DNA from: Inia geoffrensis
Taxonomy: Eukaryota > Chordata > Mammalia > Artiodactyla > Iniidae
Length of the DNA: 64,000 nt
Direction of reading: 5' to 3'
NCBI GenBank assembly: GCA_036417435.1
Contig: CM070904.1
Location: 17,404,835 to 17,468,834, forward strand
A model generated the notes under the pieces. It ran no database searches, was not told where the DNA came from, and worked only from the letters and a program-made list of their open reading frames with translations. Shown here piece after piece: positions 1 through 12,536 of the stretch. The position numbers and the translations under genes are program-made. Within the stretch, counting starts at the first letter, position 1. Each line of letters begins with the position of its first letter.

Positions 1-415
1 TATCCATTCATCTACTGATGGACATGTGAGTTGTTTCTATATTTTGGCTACTGTGAATAATGCTGCTATGAATACTGGTGTACAAGTATCTCAAGGCCCT
101 GCTTTCTATTCTTTTAGGTATATACTAGAAGTGGAATTTCTGGATCATATGGTAATTCTATGTTTAACTTTTTGAAGAACCACCATACTGTCTACCACAG
201 TGGCTATGCCAGTTTACATTCCCACCAGCAATGTATAAAGGTTCCAATTTCCCCATCCTTGACAACATTTGGTATTTTCCATTTTCTGTTTGTTTATTTT
301 TTATAATAGCCGTCCTTATGAGTGAGAAGTGACTTTTCACTGTGGTTTTGGTTTGCATTTCTCTATTGATTAGTGTTGTTTAGCATCTTTTCATGTGCTT
401 ATTCCCACTATTTTT
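1..415 (-). mobile_element. L1 LINE 3' fragment (ORF2 C-terminal region), truncated by window edge
   Basis: Read on the minus strand, positions 164-358 translate to an open stretch resembling the C-terminal part of L1 ORF2, the segment after the reverse transcriptase that precedes the cysteine-rich end. The plus-strand text has the usual antisense L1 landmarks: a 'tatccattcatctactgatgg' type start, 'gtgaataatgctgctatgaa', and 'ttacattcccaccagcaatg'. The element continues off the left edge, so its 3' UTR and tail are not visible. Its other boundary, near 415, is where the resemblance fades. It is diverged and has no intact frame, so it is a dead copy. Confidence 0.85.
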
Positions 416-1215
416 TATCATAGTTTTTATTTAATTTGAAATCCCATCCGTTAATGTGGCCTATCTCTTCTTTTTTTGCAATCTGAACCCCTAGTCATAT
501 AAAGGGACTTATTATTTTTAATATAGACTATAAAACAAATATGACTTTTAGTCTTGAGGCCCATGAATATCTCCTGTTTGGCACTATGAACTGCATAAAA
601 TACATTTAATAAAATAAAATACATGTTGTAAAATAAATTGTGTTTGAATGAAAATTTAGACACAACAAAAATGCTCTATCATTCTTGTTCATTTTTTAGT
701 GACAGCTTTTACAATACCACCAAGAGAGTCATTTATCACCTTCAAAATTCACACCTGTTTCCTACTGAGTGAACTTAAACACATTAGTTATATTCTTAAT
801 ATGTTTCATACACTGTGGTGCAAGCCATTGCTTACTGCATAATTAAGGTAGAGGAACACTGAATTATGAATATTTAAGTTGCCATCTGCTTTCCTATCCT
901 GCATCACTTTCCATTTTTAAAAGCACCATGGAGACATTTATCTGAGATTATTGCAGTCATCAGTAACTTAATGCTAAAGCTGTGCTTATCAACCTGAACA
1001 CTTGGGGAATGACACTCTGCTCTCCCAGATTCAACATGGATCATCTATTAACACACTTCACTTATACAATTGATGTGACTGAGGAAGTGCCTCTTTTAAT
1101 CACTTTGACTCCACAGACACCTTTTTTTAAAATCTATATCATGAATTGAAGTCTCCAGGGAAGAACTGAGAAGGATTCCAGCTACTTAGACCAATAAATA
1201 ATGTATTACAAATAG
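416..1215. other. No recognised feature (unique AT-rich DNA)
   Basis: I see no gene, tandem repeat or recognisable transposable element here. The small open frame at 451-663 on the minus strand has no recognisable domain and begins close to the L1 boundary. Confidence 0.5.
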
Positions 1216-1506
1216 GGACTTCCCTCGTGGCACAGTGGTTAAGAATCCACCTGCCAATGCAGGGGACACGGGTTCAAGCCCTGGTCCAGGAATATCACAC
1301 ATGCCACGAAGCAACTAAGCCCGTGCGCCACAACTACTGAGCCCACACGCCCAGAGCCCGTGCTCCGCAACAAGAGAAGCCACCACAATGAGAAGCCCGC
1401 GCACCGCAACGAAGAGTAGCCCTCGCTCGCCGCAACTAGAGAAAGCCCACGCACAGCAACAAAGACCCAACGCAGCCAAAAATAAATAAATAATTTTAAA
1501 AAAAAA
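1216..1506 (+). mobile_element. CHR-type SINE, long (CHR-1-like) form
   Basis: The element opens with a tRNA-Glu-like head ('cttccctcgtggcacagtgg', then a B-box-like 'gggttcaagcc'). It continues with a tRNA-unrelated body made of repeated 'gcaacaagagaagcc' type units and ends in 'aaaataaataaataa' plus an A-rich tail. The flanks 'acaaatag' before and 'acaagtag' after the tail form a probable 8-bp target-site duplication with one mismatch. At about 290 bp it is clearly longer than the roughly 200-bp copies elsewhere in the window, which suggests the older CHR-1 subfamily. It was copied by RNA polymerase III and moved by L1 machinery, and it has no coding capacity. Confidence 0.9.
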
Positions 1507-3247
1507 CAAGTAGCAGCTCCATGGGCATGAAATATAGGTGGGTAGAACACTGGGTCATAGCTTCAATCTGCCCTAAAAAGTGTAGATATTGGTAAAACAT
1601 ATTTCTTCTTTAAAGCTGAAAACCTCTCTAAATGGTCAAATCAAAGGGTGGTTTGTATTTGTAAAGGAGCTACACAGCTAAATCAGAGTTCATTTTGCTG
1701 CTTGGTCTTCACAACAGATAAAAAGAATTCACAAAGAATCTCAATCAATGTTAGAGAATAACTTGACATCATTCGGAGTCAGTTCAAACACCATCTTCTC
1801 CACGGAAATCACTCATCAGATGAAATTATGTAGGGGGCTGGATTAAAGAGACATTTGAAGTCTCTTATGATTCTAAAAATTCTGCATTTTAGGATACATA
1901 ATTATCAATAAATTATATTCTGAGTTACCTTCATGCAGTCATATGATTAATCACCAATGAGACCCTATGCTTCCTTTAGAGAAATATTATATCTTGAACT
2001 TTATAAAATTGCTGTAGTTTCCAGATCATTAAACCTAAATTTTGTATTAACTGTTAATAGAATGTATTACTAATTATAATTTTGGTAACAAAAGTATTAA
2101 CTGAATTGAATACAGGTCATTTTGAAATAAAACCTCAATCCTTACTTCAAAGCATAGTTGCACACACAAACTGAATGAAGTTTCAGAACTGGAACAATAC
2201 AATTTCTAATCAGACAAATTAGGTTTCCATGTTTTTAAAACTTTCCAAGTCTTAGTTTATGTCTTTTCCATTTGTCATAATTGTCTTTTTTTACTACTCA
2301 TCTGTCCTCTGCTGTATCCAAACATCAATACCACACCAAGGCACTAAATGGGCATCAATAAATGGTGTTTAAAAGCGGTTGATAGACTACATTTAATATT
2401 CAAGCACTGATGACTGTGCACAGAATCCATTAGTTATCTGAAATCAGGTGTTTTCTAAATAAGAACAACAATCTAGCACTTACCTCAATGTTTTCATCTT
2501 TATATCACCCAAGCATTCTGAAACGATGCTTATGTAAGTTATGTAAGTTGTATTACATCTTGGAACAATAAATTAAAATAATTGGTTTACAATATATTGT
2601 CTCAAGATCAAAAACATTTAATCACATCAAACCCCTAAGCGTTTACAGCAAAATTTGTAGACAGGAATTTAAACCAAATACCAACAATTTTATCCACTGC
2701 ACCTAGTTTATATGCAGCATTGAACACAGAGGTAGGCAGGTAGAATATGTTCAACACGTCATTGTAGGGTGATCACTTATTAACTGAGATTGCAGATTTT
2801 TATCACCATTCCACACCCAGTATATTCATGTTATTTTGCACTGCAATAGACTTTTTGTTGATAGGTCTGAAAAACTTCTTTTTGCCTTAATCTATTACTG
2901 CAGTTGTTTCAAAAAACAACACAAAAAGATACTGTCACAATAACATCTGTCCAAATGCTTTTACTTAAAGAAAAATTAGATTCATCTGCTAGATAAAGGA
3001 GGCCTAGAATCTCATCCCTTTTAAACTTTTACCTCTATTTTCTAACCACCAACAATCCCTCTGCTCAAGCCACAATGGTGTGATACCTTTCTCGTATTTG
3101 TCCATTTGTCTAGAATGTCCTTGCCCCATAAAAACTCAAAGCTTAGGATCATTACTAACACACATAGTCTGGCACATATGTTTTTCACTGGTCCAAAGGA
3201 TTACCTTTACTTTCTGGCAAGTTCTATCATTTCATGTAAAGAATATT
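1507..3247. other. No recognised feature
   Basis: This is unique-looking, AT-rich sequence. Only trivial short repeats occur, such as the doubled 'ttatgtaag' near 2530. I could not assign any part of it to a gene or a repeat family. Confidence 0.5.
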
Positions 3248-3259
3248 CAGGCAATCCTT

Positions 3260-3477
3260 CCATTTTTTTTTTTTTTTTTTTTTTTGCAGTACGCGGGCCT
3301 CTCACTGCTGTGGCCCCTCCCACTGCGGAGCACAGGCTCCGAACGCGCAGGCTCAGCGGCCATGGCTCACGGGCCCAGCCGCTCCGCGGCATGTGGGATC
3401 TTCCCGGACTGGGGCACGAACCCGTGTTCCCTGCATCTGCAAGCGGACTCTCAACCACTGCGCCACCAGGGAAGCCC
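3260..3477 (-). mobile_element. CHR-2-like SINE
   Basis: On the plus strand it starts with a run of T (the reversed poly(A) tail) and ends with 'ccaccagggaagcccc', the reversed tRNA-like head. The inserted copy is bounded by a perfect 12-bp target-site duplication, 'caggcaatcctt', at 3248-3259 and 3478-3489. That fixes both ends and shows L1-mediated insertion. The open frames across it on both strands are by-products of its GC-rich, stop-poor body. Confidence 0.95.
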
Positions 3478-3489
3478 CAGGCAATCCTT

Positions 3490-6039
3490 TCTTTATACAG
3501 TATGTGGGACTGCAAAAATGTTCATGAAAGCTTTGACTGATTGTGCAAAGAGGTCTTAATCAATGGGAAAAATTATGATTGTTCCATGGCACTTGAAAAA
3601 TGTTTTCAAAATGTTAAAAAAAAAAACCCTCTCTTATCATTGGTTATAAATGTATAGGGAAATGAAAAAAAGTAGTAAAACTGATATCTACTTAGTATGA
3701 TGTACTCTGAAACATTAGGAATATTGAAATTTAAAGTGCTTACATTTTGTTTCTTGTAAGAAATTTATTGAGTATTTTAAACTACGCCTGTCTTTTTTTC
3801 TCATCATATAACTCAATGATATAAAGTATCTTTTGTATGCCTTGCAGAATTGTCACACTCCTTTTTTATGTTTAGATATGCTTCTAACATTTTCTCTTTT
3901 GTGCCTTAAATGTCCTGAAATATCTCTGAGAGTTCCTTTAATGTTAAGTTTTTTAGGGCACATCACCTCCTGAGTGGCATCTTCATCCATCTTGTCAAAA
4001 GCACTTTCCTCATTTATGTTTATAGGTTTCTCCTTCACTAAGTTCCTCTGGCTGCCTATGTAGACTCTTGAATGGCAGCAGTATTAACATTGCCACGTCA
4101 ATTCCTATTTCATTTACATTCTACTCAAATTTCACTTCCAGCATTATCACTTTTCATTTGTTTGATGCACTTTTATCTTTGCTGGCAGTTTCTTATTTTG
4201 GTCATTCCTTCTTGTAAAATGTCACATGGACTTAGTTGGAGACAAGGAGCAACGCAACTATATGCTTTGCTGTCTGTGAACTAAATAAGAGATGCTTATT
4301 GACTGATCACAAACAAGCTTTTAAGAAGGGACATAACTGGTCACTGCTCATGATTCACATCTTTTATTTACATAGTGATATGTGGACCAATGAGCTCACT
4401 GTATGTATGTTTTGCAACATATATAACAACAAAATGTATAACAACAACAACATAACAACAAAAATGTATGTTTTGCAAATTACACACAGCTAATACACCA
4501 TAGTAATTGAAACTTGAACCGTAGTGTTGGAGGACTGATGCTATTTAGCTAAACCATGGAAAGTGAATTCAAACATAGCAGAACTGTGCAAAAAGAGGTC
4601 TAACTCTGTATGAGTGTTTGTGTGCATGTATTTGTATGTGTGTATGCATTCTAACATTTTTTTTGTGTTTTGTACCAGGATAATTACTTAGCAAGTATTA
4701 GTTTTGGAAGTAAAACTTCAGAGACTTTTCTGCCCCAGCCTCATGTTCCTTTAGCTCATGCAAAACATCATCAGTGAGGCTGCTTTCCTCTTATTCACAC
4801 CATCCAAAAACCCCTGTCATTAAACAGGTGCCTCGCCCTAGGAGCTAAAATTTCACTTTTTCTTCCACTAAATTAAAGATATAAACAGTAACAAAAATAA
4901 AAACCCTGAGAGTTATTTCCTTAAAATTAGCTAAATTAAAAATGCTTTAATTATTACCTATTGTTAGAGAGTATGTAATACACAGCCTTAATACTCAAGG
5001 AATTTCTAATAGATCTTAGAAGAAATGACAAATAAACATCAAATAATTGAGCCAAAGTATAATTAAACTGTACTAGATATGAGGCCTGTGGTTAACTAGA
5101 AAATATATAGTATATGTATTTTCTGATCATCAACCCAGCTGACCATCAAAATTACTGGGAGTGTTTTATCTAGTTAGACATTCTTGGAAACAAACTTAGA
5201 GCTATCAAAATCTAATCTCCACGAAGGTAGTCTAAAACTTTGTAGGATTAAATGCCTTTGAGGGTCAGTGGGATTTGGAAACCACTTGGATAGTCTGGTA
5301 GCTTGTACACAAGTTTTGACAATCAATGAGGACTGAACTAGTAAAATAACTCACTAAACACTGTTTTAGTAAAGAAATAGAAAAACAGCAAAACTTGAGA
5401 GAAGGGTCATAGAATAGCAGGATATTCCAAGTGTGCAGAAGGAGTAAGGAGAGGGGATTAAGAAGCGTAAAGCTTATTGATAACAGTGAGGATGGATATT
5501 TAGAGGAATTAAAGAACAAAAAATTGATAACAGATATGAGTAAGCTTTAGAAAGAAAAAAGAACCACACTTCTACAAAGATGGGAGTGATGACAGAAGAC
5601 TGTTGCGGGCAGGGAGGTAAGAGAAGAACAGAAGAGAAATAAGACTGGACGTAAACAAGCTTTCTATTATTGATGCTCAGCATGACTCTCCTCTCAATGC
5701 CAAAATCAATCTGCTCTACACATTTGTCTTTTGTGAAACTATCCATAAGGTTCCTTGACCCATTTGTAAGTTTCAAACTCATGAGAACTCCTAAGGCTTT
5801 CACTGAGCAAATTACTTTCCCTGTCCCCACCCACATCCCTTTCCTGTAGGGCCCAGGTAAATGCTGCAGTGACAATGTCTGTAGCTCAACATAGCACACA
5901 AATGTCCATTCTCTCTCTAAGCCCATGCAGCAAGCGACCCTGAACTGCTGTCTGTGGTACATGGATGCATCCCCAGAAGGGTCAATTTATTTCCTTCAGA
6001 AGAATGTTTCAACACACACACACACAATCTTGTTGGATT
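3490..6039. other. No recognised feature
   Basis: There is no assignable gene or repeat. The 162-codon minus-strand frame at 5474-5962 has no recognisable domain, and I treat it as chance. Around 4420-4490 there is a small patch of A/C-rich 'aacaacaacaac' text with the motif 'atgtatgttttgca' present twice about 60 bp apart. Confidence 0.45.
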
Positions 6040-6212
6040 GTCTCAACAACGCTTTTAAAAGGTATTATTTTCAGTCTGACAATACTGAGGGACCTGCTAA
6101 AGATTGGAAAGTTAAGCACCATGCCAGCACACAGTTAACCACAGACATGGCAGGAATTCAAACGTAGGTACACCCACCGTCAGCATCTGAGCTCGTAAAC
6201 ACTCTGCCACAG
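6040..6212 (-). mobile_element. MIR SINE remnant
   Basis: The sequence follows the reverse complement of the MIR core: 'caacaacgctttt', an altered 'tgaggaaactgagg' block, then 'aggaattcaaacgtaggt' and a decayed box region ending near 'acactctgcca'. It is heavily mutated, as expected for an ancient tRNA-derived SINE shared by all mammals. The short (AC) run at 6011-6026 lies just outside it. Confidence 0.65.
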
Positions 6213-6653
6213 TGCCTTAGAAACAGACTGCGATCTGAAATCCAATCAATATTCTTGACTCTGAATAAGACAGTGCTCCAGATATTTCATATTATACTTG
6301 CACGGTATGTTTCCTTATTTTCAATTATCTTCAAAGGGCTTTTATCTGCTAAAAATATCATTTTATGCACTCTATTTTTTTATGATAAATTAAAAAGAAT
6401 TACTTTGCACTTTTTAAGTTGATAGCAGATTTACTCAGGCACTTGAAAAAGAATTTTAACATGCAATTATAAAAGGTACACATTTCCAAACAGTATAACA
6501 GGTCAGAAGTAAACACAAGGGAAAAACATTAATTGGCAAAATGTGTCACATTTCTATTCATATTATTGATAACCTTAAAAGAAAAAGGAAACAATAGTTG
6601 AAACTTCCTACATATTTTCTGGAAATACAGAATATACATTTACTTTTACTGAA

Positions 6654-6684
6654 GTGTGTGTGTGTGCGTGCGCGCGCGTGTGCA
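6654..6684. repeat. (TG)n/(CG)n microsatellite
   Basis: An alternating purine-pyrimidine tract begins as GT repeats and passes through a 'gcgtgcgcgcgcgtgtgc' core. This is the type of sequence that can adopt left-handed Z-DNA. It is not inside any repeat family I recognise. Confidence 0.9.
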
Positions 6685-7064
6685 TACTACAGTAAAACAT
6701 CTTTTCTTGGTAAATAAAATAGTCCTTTAGAAAACAAAAACAATTCATTTACCATTAAACATAAAGAGAATATTTAAATTGTTCTAAATATGCATAATCT
6801 CTAACCCCAAGAAAACTCTTAAAGACTTTTGGTACAGCTATCCAAATTGTGCATGATCATAATGATGATACAGGTAAACACGCAGCCCAGAAAGCATTGG
6901 CAGATGCCACTCTTCCAGAGTCAGCACTAGCTAAAGCCGTCCTGCTCCATGAATAGTTTCTACAGCACTTACCAAAGACTGTTGCTTTAAAACAGGCCAG
7001 AGCTTCAAAGTAAAAATTGCCCCCAAATATTTATACCTTCTCCAAGACAAGTACAAACACATAA

Positions 7065-7290
7065 AGTACCAGTTCAAACATGCCCTCCACTGTGAAGCTC
7101 GTCTTGAGCCCTCCTACCAAGAAGAGCTTATCCATGCTTCCTTGTGTTCCACTCCTGCCATATATGATTCTATTATTGAATCTGTTAGGGTGCTTCTCGA
7201 GGACAAGGAACCAATTTGATTAAGCCGGGTATCTCCCAGGACATAATTCAATACGCGGTATGTCGCAGGTGTTCACTCAACTTTGTTTAA
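7065..7290 (+). mobile_element. L2 LINE 3' remnant
   Basis: The text matches the general course of an L2 3' end. A decayed 'caaatgccctcc...' section comes first, followed by 'gtgcttctcgaggacaagga' and a 'gtgttcactcaac' ending, which are equivalents of the L2 'ctccttgagggcaggga' and 'gtgctcaataaa' landmarks. It is strongly diverged and its boundaries are approximate. Confidence 0.55.
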
Positions 7291-7299
7291 GAAAAAAAA

Positions 7300-8853
7300 G
7301 ACATAATTTACTTGGCCTTGAAGTGAGCCTGTACTTCAGAAGTTTTGGTGATAGAGATTTTTGAAGTAATTATTCAAATTTCCAGTTATGGATGAATCAT
7401 GATCTAAATGTAAAATTACCCAGGAACTTTTTTATATCATAGCTTTTTAAAAATTTGCCCTTGTCGATTTTATGTTTTTGTTGCTCTTGCTACTGCTGTC
7501 TAATGTATAAATTATATTACCACCATTACCCATGTATATAGCCATTGATATTTTTCAAAGTGCCTTAATATTTATTAACCCACAATTTCTGAGGCAAATT
7601 GAGCAGAAAACTATGACCAGATTATTAAAGAAGAAAGTGGGCCACAGTATATAGATGCTGTTTACCTAAAGATATGTAAAATGACTGTTAGAGCCAGGCT
7701 GGAATTCAGGTCACCAGAAACCTATGAAATCGCATAAGGCAAAAATTTGAATTTGGATAGGAACGTGTTAGTCATGATATATGAATGATACATGAAGGAC
7801 AAATCTTTATTAAAGTTAAGTGAGAAGTTCACTTTCATCTTTGAAAATACCAGTCCTTCTGTTTAAGGGGAATAAAGAAATAAATGGAGTTAATAAAGGA
7901 AACAGGAGCAAAATGCTGGCTGTATTCATTTTCTGAGGCCCTGCAGGTATATCTAGTGTGAAGTACAGCCATATGTTAGCCTGAAGTTCTATTTTTAAAG
8001 TAAAATCAAGAGGATATAAAACATTTAGTAAATGTCAATCTTAATTAGGAAAAAAAATGTGTGTTACACATAAACAGTATCTTGCTAATGGAATTAATAA
8101 TGTGGAAATAGAAAATTTTGTTTATTTATAGATGTGTTTTTGCATATATCTTTCAACACACACACAAATAGCCAAATCAATTCTGCCTACATATAGAAAA
8201 TCATTAAAATCAATGAAAATCTCTTTATTGGTTTTCAGTCGGCTATAACGGTATAGAAAACCTAAATGGCAATCCATAATATCAATTGTATTAATACATT
8301 TAACGCCATAACATGAAAATGGAGAACACATTTCTTTCATAGACCTTGAAACCTTTAAAAAATTGTACGTTAGGAAGGTCACAAAGAATATATTAATAAT
8401 AAAAAGAAATACACAGAATTCGCTAATTATGACTGTCAACCTCATAATAAGGTGGAATCTCAACCACAGGAACAAACTTAGCCTCCAACCCTTAGTACTT
8501 GAGACAAGATCGAGAAGTCCTTTCTCAGTGAGGGCAGGGAAAGATCCTGCTACGTCTAATTTAGATGATAAGCCACAACCGGACTGGTCACAATATCCAG
8601 AAATATAGGGTATGCTGTCAACCAAGGCCATAACTAGTTGCAAGATTTTTCAACTTTGACACTATTAGTATTTTTGACTGAATTACCATTTGTTTGGGGA
8701 GGGTTGTACTGTGCACATTAAAATACTCAGCAGCATTTGTGGCTTCTCCAACTGGAAGATGGTAATACGCCCATCTCTGTGCCTCTGAACCAGACATTGT
8801 TCAAAGTCCACTGAGGGGCAAAACTGCCCCTGGTTGATAAAACACTGACAAAA

Positions 8854-8855
<2 letters not shown>
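7300..8855. other. No recognised feature
   Basis: This is unique AT-rich sequence. The 173-codon minus-strand frame at 8122-8643 shows no domain and no coding-like composition that I can recognise. Confidence 0.45.

Positions 8856-8889
<34 letters not shown>
8856..8889. repeat. (CA)n microsatellite
   Basis: A nearly uninterrupted CA dinucleotide run of about 17 units ends in 'cacacacacg'. It explains the Val-Cys-rich frame read on the minus strand. Confidence 0.97.
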
Positions 8890-8892
<3 letters not shown>

Positions 8893-9039
8893 CACTTGTA
8901 CATGCCTTTTAAACATGCACCCCTCAAAAGTAATTCAAACGATTACAAACATACGAAATTGAACTTCAGTCAGCCAATCATTTTGCTTAGTCATCAATAA
9001 TTCTCTAGTCTAACATAAAGGAATGGTCCTCTACATTAC

Positions 9040-9155
9040 CAAGTCTAATCCTCTCATGTCACAGATTAGGAAGCTAAGACCCATATTAGAGGTGAAGGCT
9101 GGCCTAAAGTCCCTCAGATAGGCAGCAGCAAACCCAGCAGTCTAACCCTTTCTAT
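9040..9155 (-). mobile_element. MIR SINE remnant
   Basis: The sequence 'cacagattaggaagctaaga' followed by 'ctaaagtccctcagatag' and 'cagtctaaccctttc' parallels the reversed MIR core ('cagatgaggaaactgag', 'ccaaggtcacacag', 'cagtctgactc'). The copy is old, with many substitutions. Confidence 0.6.
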
Positions 9156-9159
9156 TTAC

Positions 9160-11499
9160 GTATACCTTTCTTGTTGGAAATCAAGCATTATTTAATTTCA
9201 AGAATTATTTCCTAGAATAAGCTGTAATTTCATTCAGATTTTAGCAAAGTCTATAGTAGCTTAAATAAAAGACCAGGGGACTGATGAGGGCTGCCATGGA
9301 GCTGAACATTCCAGCTAACATAATTAAGTGTACTTATCCATAGACTTGACGTTGGCTGAGGAAAGGCAACTGATAGATAACAATGAATCTCAGGATAGAA
9401 ACCTGAGAATAAGTGTTGACTATATTGTCTGAAATCCCTTTTTTTATTAAAGGTGTCTTGCCTGCTTTTCTATTTGGGGTATGGGTAATTTATACAGCTT
9501 TGATTAGTATGCTTACTGACATGATTTCTCTCAGAATAAAGTACATGGGTTTCCTGCTCAGCTTTGAAAACAGCTTATTTGCCTTATTAGCAATAATTCT
9601 GCCATTATTCTAAACAAATTCCAAATCCAACTTTATAGACATCCTTCAGTAATAGAGATTCAGGATGCTAGTGTTGAAAATGTAGTTCACATGAATATAT
9701 TTAAGCAGATACAAGTGCCCTCTTGTCCTATTTTTATACTCAGGTCTCCAAGAAGTGAAGAGAAAATGTTGGGGTGTAGAATGGAGGTATGTGCATTCAG
9801 ACAAGTTGGGTCACAGACACAGGAAAGTGAACTGGTTAGACCACCAAAGTGTTAGAGATCAGAAGTGAATATGATTAGCCCAACAACAGGTCAAGCGCCG
9901 CCGTGGAGGAATGAGGAATGTATTGTGATTTTTCTCTATCATTTTAGAATCTCAGGCCTAAGGCTGTAAAGAGCCATTTGCTTTTTGTGATTCCCACTGA
10001 AAGAGCACTGGCCTTAGGCAGAAAGGTTTTGGTAGCACCAACCCTACATAACTTCAGAATCAAACTTCATTTTTGCAGTCCATTTGTATTCTGTTACCTA
10101 ATCTAGATCGTGACCTCCTAATACAGGGAATTTTTTGTTGGCCCTCCGATTCCATGATGTGGTGATAGGGTCCCTGACTCTATTATAGTCACTGACCCTG
10201 GGTCCCTTCACTCCATCCTTTATTCTTGTTGCCTGAACCCACACCTAGGTGCTAGTATTTGTCTGTTTCTCATTGACCTAGTGAGATTCATGGATTTGTA
10301 CTCTAACCTCCTGAAAGTCTATCATGCCTAGCTTGATACCTTAGATCTCTGGTCAGAACAGACTGTCTAATATTGATTACAGCATCCCTGGATTCCTTTT
10401 CATTTGCAAGACATTAGTTCATGAAGAATTACAGTGCATTGGCATGAATAGTAGCTTTGTGTCTCTACTTTGATATTGTCTGATTTTCATTCTCTTAAAG
10501 AGCTCGTATAATATCTGTTTAACCAACCTAATATAATGCGCCTGGCAGACTTTGCAAACAGATTGGATCTTAAAAAACGAGGAGGGAAATTTATGCCACC
10601 TTACTCCAATGTTTCATTTAAGTTTTCAGAGTAACTGCCCTCCCTAAGGGGGAAAAAAAAAAAAAAAAGAATAAGAAAAAGTGCTCCCATTTAAGCCCTA
10701 CTTGTCAAATACTAGGAATGTAGGAGTGGAGTGAGCAGTAAAACACAGAGCAATTTGCTTATCTACCATTCCATGGACCTTGGCAGTGTGCTGTCTTTAT
10801 TAAAACAGTATGTGAAAAGAACACCATTCTTGAAAAAGTACTGCCTAAGGCTTTGCAGTTAGAAAATTCAGTAGAAAGCAAAAAGGTGGGATTATCAATT
10901 TAGCTTTCTCTTCATACACTCTGTAAAAGGAGCGCTATTTTCTAATTTGTTTCTCTTAGAATGTATTAATTTTTCTTTGTTGTTATTGCTGTATTACTCA
11001 GTCTACCCTATTTCTGGTAAATAGCTGAATTCTACAAGTACTTGAAAATTTTGATGGACAAAGACTTTAAAAATCTATGTAGATGAAGAGAAATCACAAT
11101 GTTACTGTTATCCATTTTTTCAGTGTTAAGTAATCTCATTTTCCCTGTGCTACATAAAGTGATAAAAATATGACACTGTGTCTTAGGTGTGTTTGTTTCA
11201 TAATGTTTCACAATGTTTTACATTAGTTTCATATCCTTCAATTACTAAATAAGAAAAAGAAAGAACTGACCATAGATCCGGCAACATTTTAGAGATCTCA
11301 GAATTGTCTAGTTCCAGAACTTTTCCAATATTTGAGACCTGGTCTTGTAGCCATTCAGTTAAAGCTAAATAGCAAACATCACTTTTTAAAGCAATTAATG
11401 TCACCAGTGAGCAGATCTGCTCTTTAGAAAATCTTTTCTTAGATCAAACCCAAATCTACTGCCTTCTAACCTCCAACTGCAGGTCCTGGTTTATTCATC
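9160..11499. other. No recognised feature
   Basis: No gene or repeat can be assigned. An A16 run occurs near 10651-10666. I looked for splice-flanked open frames and did not find a convincing one. Confidence 0.45.
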
Positions 11500-11760
11500 C
11501 ATTTCATTCATTTTCCTCTTGGCACTTTCCTTTTAAGTATTTGAAAATAGATATCACACAGTCCTTGTGTCCCCCATCTTTTTTTAAGACCTCTGCAACA
11601 GAACACTTCCTTCAACTCTTTGTCAGATATATACTGCTTTTACCCTTCTGGTCACACACACTCCTCTGAACACAGCCTAGGTTGTTTATATACATATTCA
11701 AAAAATGAAAACAAAAACTGAACCCAGTACTAACGGGCATGTCTTTTTCAACAGTGTAGA
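11500..11760 (-). mobile_element. CR1/L3-like LINE remnant (ancient)
   Basis: A chain of collinear landmarks resembles the antisense 3' end of CR1/L3 LINEs: 'tatttgaaaatagatatcac', a 'gtccttgtgtccccc' block, 'acttccttcaactctt', 'cacactcctctgaacac' and 'aactgaacccagtact'. These correspond to the CR1/L3 phrases for pyrimidine-rich segments and 'gaactgaacacagtact'. Each match is partial, but the order and spacing agree. L3/CR1 activity pre-dates placental mammals, so the divergence is expected. The assignment rests on memory of consensus text. Confidence 0.55.
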
Positions 11761-12094
11761 GTGTGATAATCATGAGTCATTCAAGATTCTGAATGTCTCT
11801 TAATAAATGTCTGTTCCATTACCTTCCTTGAACTGTTAATGCTCTCAACCTGTTTGTTTTTCTGAGGGAAAGGTTATGTTTCTATATGTATTAAGACAAA
11901 GTAGACCAAGTGAAGGTTCCAGGCAAGATCTGATGCTAGGGAAGTGGGCATATAAGTCAGTCTCTTACTTAATGCTGATTCTATTTGTAAAATATGCATA
12001 AGTTTTGTAAAGTCCTGGAGACACTACAGATATTGTGTCTGGGAAGTGCATTTGGCTTTTATTATTATGCACATAAAGTAAGTCTCTCCTCTTT

Positions 12095-12180
12095 TGAGCT
12101 CTTCTTATGTGCCAGTATGGAACCACATTTTAGACAGTATGCTATGCATTTTTAGGCCTCGTTACTACTCTATTTTATGA
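12095..12180 (-). mobile_element. MIR SINE fragment
   Basis: 'gagctcttcttatgtgccag' followed by 'acagtatgctatgcat' matches the reversed 3' part of MIR ('gcgcttactatgtgccaggc'). Only the 3' portion of the element is discernible. Confidence 0.5.
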
Positions 12181-12324
12181 TCATACCCCATCTTATCATT
12201 TATTTTTTCCCAAACACTATATTTATGTTAGCTTGTTGAATTTTATGTATCCTTGTAAACCTTGTTTTTCAAGTAAAGTGAGGGGTATATTAATAAATAT
12301 AATTTCATTTAAATACAATCGTTG

Positions 12325-12523
12325 GGCTACCCTGGTGGCGCAGTGGTTGACAGTCCGCCTGCCGATGCAGGGTACGCGGGTTTGTGCCCGGGTCCGGGAA
12401 GATCCCACATGCCGCGGAGCGGCTGGGCCCGTGAGCCACGGCTGCTGGGCCTGCGCGTCCGGAGCCTGTGCTTCGCAGTGGGAGGGGCCACAGCAGTGAG
12501 AGGCCTAAGTGCCGCAAAAAAAA
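12325..12523 (+). mobile_element. CHR-2-like SINE
   Basis: The tRNA-like head 'taccctggtggcgcagtggt' leads into the GC-rich body and a short A tail. The target-site duplication is 'aaatacaatcgt' before (12311-12322) and 'aaatacaatagt' after (about 12524-12535), with one mismatch. The internal polymerase III B-box-like region reads 'gggtttgtgcc', a substitution relative to 'gggttcgtgcc' in better-preserved copies here. Confidence 0.94.
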
Positions 12524-12536
12524 AAATACAATAGTA

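Noticed and set aside
1216..1290. tRNA-Glu-like sequence as a tRNA gene (also in the other SINE heads)
   Set aside because: The tRNA-like part is the head of a CHR SINE followed by a non-tRNA body and poly(A). The cloverleaf is degraded.
5474..5962. 162-codon minus-strand frame
   Set aside because: No domain, no exon-type boundaries, and composition expected of chance in AT-rich DNA.
8122..8643. 173-codon minus-strand frame
   Set aside because: No similarity that I recognise, and no splice or promoter context.
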